DNA from: JAUSIF01 sp963711595
GTDB taxonomy: Bacteria; Pseudomonadota; Alphaproteobacteria; Rhizobiales; Xanthobacteraceae
Direction: 5' to 3'
Assembly: GCA_963711595.1 (NCBI GenBank)
Contig: CAVQER010000010.1
Coordinates: 186,001-250,000, forward strand
Length of the DNA stretch: 64,000 nucleotides
Positions 8,050 through 17,194 of this stretch are shown here, in pieces. The first letter of the stretch is position 1. Each line of letters starts with the position of its first letter. A program made the position numbers and the translations under genes. Under the pieces are notes generated by a model that was not told the DNA's origin, searched no databases, and was given only the letters and a program-made list of their open reading frames with translations.

Positions 8050-8408
8050 CGGCGCTTCAGTCGTTCGCGGATCATTACAACTACGCGATCACCATCTTCC
8101 TCATGGTGGCGGGGCTCTACGTCGTAATCGCACGCAGCAACATGGTGAAGAAGCTGGTCGGCCTCTCGGTATTCCAGACTTCTGTTTATCTACTTTACAT
8201 CGAGCCGGGAAAAATCATCGGTGGCACAGCGCCCATCATCGACCCTTCATTCACCGTCTATTCCAACCCGCTTCCGCATGTGTTGATCCTGACCGCAATC
8301 GTCGTCGGCGTTGCCACGTTGGCGCTTGGTCTTGCGCTCGTCGTTCGCATCAACGAGGCCTACGGAACGATCGAGGAGGATGAGATCTTCAAGAAGGACA
8401 GCGGGTGA
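8046..8408 (+). CDS. mrpC: Mrp-type cation/proton antiporter subunit C (NuoK-like)
   Basis: A 120-residue, three-helix subunit homologous to NuoK of respiratory complex I. Visible motifs: VIARSNMVKKLVGLSVFQ between helices 1 and 2, and PLPHVLILTAIVVGVATLAL in helix 3, where the family's PQALVLTAIVI motif lies. Overlaps mrpB at its start and the first large subunit at its stop. Confidence 0.93.
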   Translation: MTALQSFADHYNYAITIFLMVAGLYVVIARSNMVKKLVGLSVFQTSVYLLYIEPGKIIGGTAPIIDPSFTVYSNPLPHVLILTAIVVGVATLALGLALVVRINEAYGTIEEDEIFKKDSG

Positions 8409-9901
8409 TGAGGGCACTCTCACCGCACTTGCCGATTCTTCAAGTCATCATTCCACTGCTTGGCGCCTTTGTCGCCGCCCTCCTGCGCCGTGGGTCGGCC
8501 GCGTTCGCCGTCGCCCTCATCGTCAGCTCGATCATGCCGCTGATTTCGGCGGCGCTACTTTGGCAGGCGCTCACGTCTGGACCGATCTCTTACGCGATGG
8601 GCGGTTGGGCGCCTCCCTGGGGTATCGAATATCGCGTCGACGCTCTCAACGGATTTGTCTTGCTTCTTGTCTCCACCGTCGGCGCGGTGATCATGCCGTT
8701 CGCATACAAGAGCGTCGCAGCGGAAATCGAGCCGCGGCGTCAGGCTTGGTTCTACTGCATGTACTTGCTTTGCCTGGGCGGTCTGCTCGGCATCACAGTC
8801 ACCGGCGATGCCTTTAACGCATTCGTTTTTCTCGAGATTTCATCGCTCGCCACCTACGTGCTGATCGCGCTTGGTCGCGACCGCCGCGCGTTGTTGGCGG
8901 CCTTTCAGTACCTGATCCTCGGCACCATCGGCGCCACGTTTTACGTGATTGGCATCGGCTTCATCTATCTCATCACCGGCAGCCTGAACATGGTTGACAT
9001 CGCCGAGCGGCTCGGACCCGTGGCGGGAGAGCAATGGCGCGCGATTATCGCCGGACTCGCCTTCGTGACGGTGGGCATGAGCCTGAAGCTCGCGCTATTT
9101 CCGCTGCATGTCTGGCTGCCGAACGCCTACGCCTACGCGCCGTCGGTGGTGACGGCCTTCCTCGCGGGCACTGCGACGAAAGTCGCCATGTACTTGCTCA
9201 TTCGCTTCTTCTTCTCAGTGTTCGGTGTCGCGATCGACTTCCGCGCGCTCCCGGTCACCGAAGTGCTGCTCATTCTGTCGATAGCGGCCATCTTCATCGC
9301 CTCGATCATTGCCGTGTTTGAGAACGACCTCAAGCGCATGCTCGCGTACTCTTCGGTCGCACAGATCGGCTACATCACACTTGGTATTGCGATTGCCAAC
9401 GAGGCGGGCCTCACCGCCTCGCTGGTGCATCTGTTCAATCACGCGGTGATGAAGGCCGGGCTGTTTCTCGCACTCGGTGCGGTTTTCTTCCGCGTCGGCG
9501 CCGTGCAACTCGATCAGCTCGCCGGGCTCGGGCAAAAGATGCCGCTTACAATGCTGGCATTCGCGGTCGCCGGATTCGGTCTCGTCGGCACACCCGGGAC
9601 GGCCGGCTTCATCTCGAAGTGGTATCTCGCGATCGGTGCTCTCGACCGCGGATGGTGGTGGTTGGTTCTGCTGATCGTTGCGAGCTCGTTGATCGCGCTC
9701 GTCTACATCGGTCGCGTCGTCGAGGTTGTCTGGTTCCGTCCTACAGCGGCCGCACTGGACAAGGCGGCTGATCCGCCACCATCGATGTTGCTACCTGTTC
9801 TCGTCCTCGCGGCCGCGACTGTTTATTTTGGCTTCGACACGCGGTTGACCGCGGGCGTTGCCGAAACTGCGGCGCAGATGCTGCTCGGGGGTCTCAAATG
9901 A
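8405..9901 (+). CDS. mrpD: Mrp-type antiporter large subunit D (NuoL/M/N-like), first of three
   Basis: A 498-residue polytopic protein of the proton-conducting NuoL/M/N family. The channel residues expected in the family are all present: the helix-5 acidic residue in FVFLEISSLATYVLIALG (~residue 144), the helix-7 lysine and histidine in SLKLALFPLHVWLPNAYAYA (~225-243), the helix-8 lysine in FLAGTATKVAMYLL, and the helix-12 AFAVAGFGLVGTPGTAGFIS region. About 14 hydrophobic segments can be counted. This is the most canonical of the three large subunits. Overlaps mrpC and the next subunit by 4 bases each. Confidence 0.93.
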   Translation: MMRALSPHLPILQVIIPLLGAFVAALLRRGSAAFAVALIVSSIMPLISAALLWQALTSGPISYAMGGWAPPWGIEYRVDALNGFVLLLVSTVGAVIMPFAYKSVAAEIEPRRQAWFYCMYLLCLGGLLGITVTGDAFNAFVFLEISSLATYVLIALGRDRRALLAAFQYLILGTIGATFYVIGIGFIYLITGSLNMVDIAERLGPVAGEQWRAIIAGLAFVTVGMSLKLALFPLHVWLPNAYAYAPSVVTAFLAGTATKVAMYLLIRFFFSVFGVAIDFRALPVTEVLLILSIAAIFIASIIAVFENDLKRMLAYSSVAQIGYITLGIAIANEAGLTASLVHLFNHAVMKAGLFLALGAVFFRVGAVQLDQLAGLGQKMPLTMLAFAVAGFGLVGTPGTAGFISKWYLAIGALDRGWWWLVLLIVASSLIALVYIGRVVEVVWFRPTAAALDKAADPPPSMLLPVLVLAAATVYFGFDTRLTAGVAETAAQMLLGGLK

Positions 9902-11370
9902 TCGGTCTTGGCGCGCCAGGACTGATTCTTTTGGCCTTGCTGCTGCCGGCCTTGGCCGCCGGTGTGATCCCACTGTTCGACAAACATCCAAATCGTCGCG
10001 AGGTAGTGACACTCGTAACGGCGCCAGTTCTTTTTCTTGTCGTCCTTGCTCTGCTTCCGCGCGTGCTCGCCGGGGAGCGGCCGGAGCTGGCCGTCGTCAA
10101 CGTTGTACCGGGACTTGCAATCGCGTTCCAAGTCGAGCCGCTGGGAATGCTGTTCGCGCTCGTCGCCTCGGGACTTTGGATCGTCAATTCGATCTACTCG
10201 ATCGGCTATATGCGTGCGAACGATGAACCGCGCCAAACGAGCTTCTATGTTTATTTCGCGATCGCAATCGGCAGCACGATCGGGGTTGCCTTCGCGAAAA
10301 ACCTGTTCACGTTTTTTCTCTTCTACGAAGCGCTCACACTGTCGACCTATCCACTCGTAACGCACAGGCGCGACCCGGAGGCCATGCGTTCCGGAAGGAT
10401 CTATCTCGCTCTGCTGCTTGGAACGTCGACGGTGCTGCTACTACCCGCGATCGTCGCGACATGGGTGCTCGCTGGTACGCTCGACTTCACGCCGGGGGGA
10501 GTGCTCGGCGGCAAAGCGAGTGGCACAGTCATTTGCATCCTCCTCGGCCTTTATGTGTTTGGGATCGGGAAGGCCGCACTGATGCCGTTGCACTTTTGGC
10601 TCCCCGCCGCGATGGTGGCTCCGACGCCGGTGAGCGCGCTCCTGCACGCGGTGGCCGTAGTTAAGGCCGGCGTGTTCGCGATCTTGAAGGTTGCAATCCT
10701 GATTTTCGGTCTCGACACGTTAGCGAGCGCCGGTCAATCCACTTGGCTGACGGTTGTCGCCGGGACGACCGTGATCGCCGCGTCGATCGTTGCCTTGCGT
10801 CAGGACAACCTAAAGCGACGGTTGGCCTATTCGACGATTTCACAACTTTCCTACGTTGTGCTTGGCGTGGCGATCCTCACGCCGATCTCCGCGATTGGTG
10901 CAGCGATGCACATCGCAGCCCACGCCCTTGGAAAGATAACCTTGTTTTTCGCCGCGGGTTCAATCCACACCGCCGCGCACCTGACGCAGGTCAGCGAGCT
11001 TGACGGAATCGGGCGGCGCATGCCGTGGACGATGGGAGCATTCGCTGTCGGCGCGGTCAGCATGATTGGGATTCCGCCGACTGCGGGATTCCTCGGAAAA
11101 TGGTTTCTGCTTGGCGGGGCCGTGCAGACAGCGAATTGGCTTGCGGTCTCTGTCATCGTCGTCAGCACGGTTTTGAATGCCACGTACTTGCTGCCGATCG
11201 TTTATCGCGCTTTTTTCCGCGAGGCGCGCGGCAGAGCAGCAAGAGGACGGATCGCCGAGGCTCCTTGGCCAGTCGTACTTGCCCTGACTGCCACTGCAGC
11301 TGGGACACTATTGTTGTTCCTGCTACCCGGCACGCCGCTGGCGCTATCGAACTTGATGCTCACACGGTGA
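9898..11370 (+). CDS. Mrp-type antiporter large subunit (NuoL/MrpA-like), second of three
   Basis: A 490-residue NuoL/M/N-family protein. It resembles the N-terminal half of MrpA/NuoL more than MrpD: NSIYSIGYMRAND (cf. YS.GYM in NuoL), the acidic residue in FFLFYEALTLSTYPLVTH, the lysine/histidine pair in GKAALMPLHFWLPAAMVA, and PVSALLHAVAVVKAGVFAIL. All classical channel residues are kept. No C-terminal MrpA extension is present; that part is supplied by the separate DUF4040 gene upstream. ATG 9898 overlaps the preceding stop. Confidence 0.9.
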   Translation: MIGLGAPGLILLALLLPALAAGVIPLFDKHPNRREVVTLVTAPVLFLVVLALLPRVLAGERPELAVVNVVPGLAIAFQVEPLGMLFALVASGLWIVNSIYSIGYMRANDEPRQTSFYVYFAIAIGSTIGVAFAKNLFTFFLFYEALTLSTYPLVTHRRDPEAMRSGRIYLALLLGTSTVLLLPAIVATWVLAGTLDFTPGGVLGGKASGTVICILLGLYVFGIGKAALMPLHFWLPAAMVAPTPVSALLHAVAVVKAGVFAILKVAILIFGLDTLASAGQSTWLTVVAGTTVIAASIVALRQDNLKRRLAYSTISQLSYVVLGVAILTPISAIGAAMHIAAHALGKITLFFAAGSIHTAAHLTQVSELDGIGRRMPWTMGAFAVGAVSMIGIPPTAGFLGKWFLLGGAVQTANWLAVSVIVVSTVLNATYLLPIVYRAFFREARGRAARGRIAEAPWPVVLALTATAAGTLLLFLLPGTPLALSNLMLTR

Positions 11371-11374
11371 AGCG

Positions 11375-11614
11375 ATGAGAGATCATTGGCTCGTTAGAAG
11401 GCGGACGATCAAGGGGCTCTGGATCGCCTTCATCTTCGTTCTCAGCATCACGGTGCTACTCGATCTCTTTGTACGCCATGACACGCACTTCTGGCTCGAC
11501 GGTACGTACGCATTTGGCGCTTGGTTTGGTTTCGCAAGCTGCGTTGCGCTGATCTTGCTCGCGAAGGCTCTCGGCACATTTCTGAAGCGGCCGGATACTT
11601 ATTATGACCGCTAG
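11375..11614 (+). CDS. small two-helix membrane protein of the antiporter operon
   Basis: A 79-residue protein with two hydrophobic helices (residues ~13-31 and ~45-66) separated by a short polar loop VRHDTHFWLDGTYA, and basic termini. Starts 5 bases after the second large subunit and overlaps the third by 11 bases, so it is embedded in the operon. I do not recognise a named family. Similar small genes occur at this position in related operons as far as I recall. Inference: an accessory or assembly subunit of the antiporter complex. Confidence 0.7.
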   Translation: MRDHWLVRRRTIKGLWIAFIFVLSITVLLDLFVRHDTHFWLDGTYAFGAWFGFASCVALILLAKALGTFLKRPDTYYDR

Positions 11615-13290
11615 CCTAGTGATATCGCCGGCGATCGTGCTGATCGCTGGAGGCCTTCTACTTCCCCTTCTTCGCGTGAGCCTTCGCGGCGTCGCGCTGA
11701 TCTTGTTTCCACTGTGGGCGCTCTACCTAACCTGGCAGATGCCGGAGGGAATTTCGCTGACGGTCTCGTTCCTTGGGTTCGAGCTTGCCCTCGTGAGAGC
11801 CGACGCGTTGTCGCGGTTATTCGCTTCCATCTTCGCAGTGATGGCGTTGGCCGGCGGCGTTTTTGCGCTCAATCAATCTCGCGTGGCCGAATTGGCGGCC
11901 GCCCTCTGCTACGCAGGCAGCGCAATCGGCGTCGCCTTCGCCGGCGATCTGATTTCGATGTTCATCTTCTGGGAAGTCATGGCGATCGCTTCGACCATCA
12001 TTATTTGGAGCGCCGGGCCGTCGGCGCGTGGGGCAGGACTTCGCTATGCCGCGATACATTTGCTCGGAGGCGCATTGCTGATGACGGGGATCGCGGGCGA
12101 GGTTGTCACGACCGGCTCGCTCGCGTTCGAGAAGATGACCCTCGACTCTGCGCCGCGTTGGCTGATCTTGATCGGCTTCTTGATCAACGCCGGTTCGTTG
12201 CCGCTGGCCGCTTGGCTCCCGGACGCTTACCCCGAGAGTTCTTGGAGCGGGATGGTGTTCTTGTCCGCCTTCACGACGAAGGCCGCAGTCTATGTCTTGA
12301 TGCGCGGCTTCCCGGGGTCAGAAATACTGATCTACGTCGGTCTCTTCATGGTTTTCTACGGAATTATCTACGCAATTCTCGAAAACGACATGCGTCGCAT
12401 TCTTGCCTACAGCATCGTAAATCAAGTCGGCTTCATGGTGACTGGCATCGGGATTGGCACCGAAATGGCGCTGAATGGCGCGGCCTCTCACGCCTTCACG
12501 CACATTATTTACAAAGCGCTGTTGCTCATGTCCGCCGGCTCGGTCCTGTATATGACCGGCAAGCGCAAGTGCACGGAACTTGGTGGATTGTTTCGCACAA
12601 TGCCGCTCACGACGATCTGCGGCATCATCGGTGCGCTTTCGATCTCCGCGTTCCCGCTGACATCTGGCTTCGTCTCCAAGTCGATGATTTCCGACGGGGC
12701 GGCCGATCAGCATCTGGCTCTGGTCTGGTTCTTGCTCGCAGCCGGATCGGCGGGAGTGTTTCTCCACGCTGGTATCAAGTTCCCATGGTTCGTATTCTTT
12801 TACAAAAGACTCCGGGATGCGTCGTGGCGACCCGCCATGGAATATGCGCGCCGCGATGGTCTTCTTCTCTGCGCTTTGTATCTGGATTGGAGTCGCGCCG
12901 GACACGCTCTACGCGATGCTCCCGTTCAAGGTTGATTTTGTGCCGTACACGGCTCCGCATGTCGTGTTTCAGTTGCAGTTGCTTCTGTTTTCGGGTCTTG
13001 CCTTTTTTGCGATGCTCGATTGGCTTGCCCGGACGCGCACGATTACCCTTGACTTCGATTGGTTCTACCGCCGCCTCGGTCCAAGAATTCTGTCGCCGAT
13101 GGACCGTTGGTTTGAGTCCGCCTGGGACGACCTTGTGCGATCGATCAGGAACGGGGTGGACCTCGCGATCCGGCGCATTCGCGGACTTTACGGGCCCGAA
13201 GGTATCTTCGGCCGCACCTGGCCGACGGGCAGCATGGCATTCTGGACCACTGTGATGCTCGCTGCGTATCTGCTCCTGTCGTACCTCTGA
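11604..13290 (+). CDS. Mrp-type antiporter large subunit, third of three (single-base frameshift; channel lysine absent)
   Basis: NuoL/M/N-family protein of 561 residues once one surplus base near 12798-12807 (TTTTACAAAAG) is removed; the frame then passes from FPWFVFFYK to DSGMRRGDPPWNMRAAM. The helix-5 acidic residue is kept (FIFWEVMAIASTI), but the usual helix-7 pattern K-A-A-x-x-P-L-H-x-W-L-P reads INAGSLPLAAWLPDAYPESS: lysine is replaced by Asn and histidine by Ala. The helix-8 lysine remains (SAFTTKAAVYVLM). A long C-terminal part (residues ~460-561) carries a charged amphipathic stretch and a last helix MAFWTTVMLAAYLLLSYL. Probably a structural or modified ion-path subunit. Confidence 0.85.
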
Positions 13291-13324
13291 CGCGCTGCCG
13301 CGCGCAGCGAATTGCGAGCCTCCG

Positions 13325-13990
13325 ATGACCGAACCGGTATTCGCGCCACTCGATTTCCAATTTCACGATGAGCGCGCCACGCGCGAGCGCGCGAATGCAT
13401 TTCTCGCGTCGATGCGCCGGCGGCGCACGGTGCGGGAGTTTTCTACGCGTCCCGTTCCGCGGGAGATCATCGAGGCGGCGGTGATGACGGCTGCTACTGC
13501 GCCTTCTGGCGCGAACCAGCAGCCTTGGACTTTCGTGTGCATCTCCGACGCGGAAGCGAAAGCGAAGATCCGCGTCGCGGCGGAAGAGGAAGAGCGCGCC
13601 TTCTATGAGGGGCGCGCCGGCGATGAGTGGCTCGCCGCGCTAAAGCGTCTTGGCACCGACTGGCGCAAGCCCTTTCTCGAGACCGCGCCCTGGCTCATCG
13701 CCTGCTTCGGGCAGCGTTACGGCATCGCGCCGGACGGCAGCCACATCAAGCATTACTACGTGCCGGAGTTGGTCGGCATCGCGATGGGGTTTCTCATCGT
13801 GGCGTTGCATGAGGCTGGACTGGCGACGCTGACGCACACGCCGTCGCCGATGGGGTTCCTGAATGAGATTTGCGGACGACCGGCGCACGAAAAGGCCTAC
13901 GTGCTGCTCGTCGCCGGCTATCCCATCGACGACTGCACTGTGCCGGTGATCGAGAAAAAGAAGCTCGACGAAGTCAGCGCGTGGATTTAA
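13325..13990 (+). CDS. nitroreductase-family FMN oxidoreductase
   Basis: A 221-residue member of the nitroreductase fold, the branch that includes iodotyrosine deiodinase-like and BluB-like proteins. Visible: MRRRRTVREFSTRPVP (FMN phosphate-binding arginines, residues ~31-46), the motif ATAPSGANQQPWTFV (~58-72), and the C-terminal half GIAMGFLIVALHEAGLATLT and VLLVAGYPIDD. It likely reduces an aromatic or other electron-poor substrate using NAD(P)H; the substrate is not predictable. It follows the antiporter operon by 34 bases in the same direction and ends at a strong palindromic repeat facing polA. Confidence 0.85.
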   Translation: MTEPVFAPLDFQFHDERATRERANAFLASMRRRRTVREFSTRPVPREIIEAAVMTAATAPSGANQQPWTFVCISDAEAKAKIRVAAEEEERAFYEGRAGDEWLAALKRLGTDWRKPFLETAPWLIACFGQRYGIAPDGSHIKHYYVPELVGIAMGFLIVALHEAGLATLTHTPSPMGFLNEICGRPAHEKAYVLLVAGYPIDDCTVPVIEKKKLDEVSAWI

Positions 13991-13995
13991 GCGTC

Positions 13996-14094
13996 GTCCC
14001 GGAACCTCGCGAAGCGAGGTATCCGGGACCGTCCGATGAGGATGCCGCGCACGGTCCCGGGTCTCGACCGGCCGGTGCCGGTCTCGCCCGGGAC
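13996..14094. repeat. paired palindromic repeat / bidirectional terminator
   Basis: Two adjacent inverted repeats fill the gap between the convergent nitroreductase and polA genes. At 13996-14029 GTCCCGGAACCTCGC and GCGAGGTATCCGGGAC form a stem of about 15 pairs with a GAA loop. At 14054-14094 GTCCCGGG and CCCGGGAC enclose a second inner stem (CGACCGG/CCGGTCTCG). The shared GTCCCGG/CCGGGAC ends suggest a dispersed REP-like element, common in intergenic DNA of Bradyrhizobium relatives. No U-tract follows, so termination is an inference. Confidence 0.6.
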
Positions 14095-14099
14095 ACGAT

Positions 14100-17000
14100 C
14101 TAGTGCGCCTCTTCCCAGTTGTCCGCGGCCTTCGCGTCCACGTGCAACGGCACCGTGAGCGACACCGCGGGTAGCGGCGCGTCGGTCATCACTCTCGTGA
14201 CGAGGGGCAACGTATCCGCCACCTCGGTCTCCGGCACCTCGAACACGAGTTCGTCGTGCACCTGCAGCAGCATGCGCGCGTTGAGCTTGGCCTGGGCGAG
14301 CGCGTCCTCCATCCGGATCATGGCGCGGCGGATGATGTCGGCGGCGGTGCCTTGCAGCCGCGCGTTGATCGACGCGCGTTCCATGAAGCCGCGCACCGAT
14401 GGGTTGCTCGACTTGATCTCAGGGTAGTGGACCTTGCGCCCGAACAACGTCGTCACATAGCCGTGCTTCCGGGAGAAGTCCTTGGTCTCTTCCATGTAGT
14501 CGCGGATGCCGGGGAAACGCTCGAAATACTTCTTGATGTACGCGCCGGCCTCCTCGCGCGGAATGCTGAGCTGGTTGGCGAGCCCGAATGCGGAGATGCC
14601 GTAGATGATCCCGAAGTTGATCGCCTTCGCCCGGCGCCGCACTTCGCCGGGCATGTCCTTGATCGGCACGCCGAACATTTCCGACGCGGTCATCGCGTGA
14701 ATGTCGAGCCCATCGCGGAACGCTTTCTTCAGCACCGGGATATCGGCGATCTCGGCGAGCAGCCGCAGTTCGATCTGCGAATAGTCGGCCGAGACAAGCT
14801 TCATGCCCTTCTCGGCGACGAAGGCGCGGCGGATCTTGCGGCCTTCTTCGGTACGGATCGGGATATTCTGCAAGTTCGGATCGGAGGATGAAAGGCGTCC
14901 GGTCGGCGTCGCCGCGAGCGCGTACGACGTATGCACACGATGCGTCTCGGCGTTGACGAACTGCGGGAGCGCGTCCGTGTAAGTGGAACGGAGCTTCGTC
15001 AGCTGCCGCCATTCGAGAATTTTCTGCGGCAGCTCGTGGCCTTCCTCGGCAAGCTCCTCGAGCACGTTCGCCTTCGTCGACCAGGCTCCGGTCGAAGTCT
15101 TGGTGCCGCCGGGCAGCTGCATCTTGCCGAACAGGATATCGCCGAGTTGCTTCGCGCTGCCCGGATTGAAGCTCGCGCCGGCGAGTTCCTTGATCTCTTC
15201 CTCCAGGCGCCCGATGACTTGGGCAAACTCGCCGGACAGCCGCGAAAGAATGCTGCGGTCGATGGAGATTCCGCGCCGCTCCATGCGCGCAAGCACCTGC
15301 ACCATCGGCCGTTCCAGTGTCTCGTAAACGGTGTTCATGCGCTCGGCTGTGAGCCGCGGCTTCAACACTTGCCATAGCCGCAACGTCACGTCCGCGTCTT
15401 CGGCGCGCATACGTGGTGGCCTTATCGATCGGGACTCGCGCAAACCCGACATGCATCCGGCCTTTCCCGGCCACTTGTTCGTAGGCGATGCAGGTATGGT
15501 TGAGGTGCTGCTTCGCGAGCTCGTTCATGCCGTGATCCGAGCGGCCGGCGTCCAGCACGTACGAGATCAGCATCGTGTCGTCGTAGGGCGCGATGTCGAT
15601 GCCGTGCCGCGCGAGCAGAAGCCAATCGAATTTGAGGTTCTGCCCGACCTTCAGCACGCTCGCATCTTCAAGTAGCGGCTTCAACCGGGCGACGGCCTCC
15701 CGTACCGGAATTTGGCCCGGCAGCACGCCTTCATTGAACAGGCCATGGCCCTCGCCGGTATGCGCGATCGGGACGTAACAAGCCTCGTTCGGCGAGGTCG
15801 CGAGCGACACACCGACCAGATCGCCGGACATGGGATCGAGCGAGGAGGTCTCGGTATCGATCGCAACAAGGCGAGCCTCTTTCGCCTTCGCGATCCAGAC
15901 ATCGAGCAGTTTCAGATCCGTGACCGTCTCGTAGCGCGAGCGGTCGCACTTGCTCGACTTCGCTTCCTGCGCGCGTGCCGCGGCCAGCGCGGCGGGGGTC
16001 GTCATCCCCTCCGGGGACGTTGTGGCCGCGAGCCGGGCGTGGGGTCGGGGTTTGTCGTCCTTGGCCCCGCTTGGGCGGGTTGCGTCGGAAACGACCGCCT
16101 TTGCCCCGGCGCCACCCGGTGCGAGGCGGGCATCCGGCATGATCTCTTCCGCATTCGCCTCGCAGGCTTCGGCCACCCGCTTCGTCAGCGAGTTGAACTC
16201 CATCGCCTTCAGAAAGGCGATCAGTTGCTTCGCGTCGATCGTATGATCGACGACGAAGTCGTCGAGCTTGAGCTGCACGGGAGCCTTGTCGTCGAGCAGC
16301 ACAAGCCGCTTGGATACGCGTGCCTGCTCGGCGAACTCGATCAGCGACTGCCGCCGCTTGTCCTGCTTGATCTCGCTCGCGCGCTTGAGAAGCGTTTCGA
16401 GGTCGCCGTACTCGTTGATAAGCTGCGCGGCGGTCTTCACCCCGATGCCGGGAACTCCCGGCACGTTGTCGGTCGAGTTGCCCGCGAGCGATTGCACCTC
16501 GGCTACTTTTTCCGGAGGTACGCCGAACTTTTCCTCGACTTCCTTCGATCCGATCCATCGCTCGCGGCCCGGCATCGGATCGTACATTTTCACGCCGGGC
16601 CGGATCAGCTGCATAAGATCCTTGTCGCCGGCAACGATCGTCACGTCCGCGTCCGCCGCAAGTGCCGCGCCTGCGTAGGTCGCGATCAGGTCGTCCGCCT
16701 CGTAGTTCGCAAGTTCGATCGGCATGAGGCCGAACGCCTTGACCGCCTCGCGCATCAGCGGGAACTGCGGGATCAGGTCGTCGGGCGCGTCGTCGCGGTT
16801 GGCTTTGTATTCCGGATAGATCTCGTTGCGAAAACCGTCGCCCGCTGCGTCGAACACAACCGCGATATGCGACGGCTTCACGCCGTCGATCCCCTCGCGC
16901 ATGAGCTTCCACAGCATGTTGCAGAACGTCATCACCGCGCCGACCGGCAAGCCGTCGGAGCGGGTGAACGCGCGGCCGCGCGACTGTGCGGCTTTGAACA

Positions 17001-17124
17001 TCGCGAAATAGGCGCGGAAGATGTACGAGGAGCCGTCGACCAGGAACACGTGGTCGCGTGCTTTCGTCGCCTTCGCGGGCTTCGCTGCGCTCTTGTTCGC
17101 TTGTTTGGCTGCTGTCTTCGACAT
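14100..17124 (-). CDS. polA: DNA polymerase I (single-base frameshift)
   Basis: Repair and Okazaki-fragment polymerase, 1007 residues after correction. Domains in order: Ala/Lys-rich leader MSKTAAKQANKSAAKPAKAT; 5'-3' exonuclease/flap domain (DHVFLVDGSSYIFRAYFAMF, then VTIVAGDKDLMQLI, GIGVKTAAQLINEYG); 3'-5' exonuclease domain with intact acidic motif VAIDTETSSLDPMSGDL, so proofreading may be active; and polymerase domain (SADYSQIELRLLAEI, RRRAKAINFGIIYGIS, LLQVHDELVFEVP). A surplus base at about 15401-15408 breaks the frame after PIDKATTYA; removal gives TTYAAEDADVTLRLW as in the family. Start ATG 17124 is chosen because upstream in-frame residues are not conserved. Converges on the palindromic repeat downstream. 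Confidence 0.93.
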
Positions 17125-17194
17125 GGGGCCTCGGGGCCACGATGCCCCAAGGCGCGCCGCAACTACAAGCCCGAATTGCCGCCGCAGCTGTGAC

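Noticed and set aside
11714..13255. 513-codon open frame overlapping the third antiporter subunit in another frame
   Set aside because: Highly Arg-rich with no membrane helices; only a frame shadow of a membrane protein gene.
13996..14094. CRISPR-like repeat
   Set aside because: Only two imperfect palindromes without equal spacers; no cas genes anywhere in the window.
15401..15452. polA as two separate genes (split polymerase and exonuclease)
   Set aside because: The two frames join seamlessly by removing one base, and the second frame has no ribosome binding site.
15712..17193. 493-codon open frame on the plus strand across polA
   Set aside because: Composition is that of a reverse-frame shadow; polA motifs on the other strand are unmistakable.
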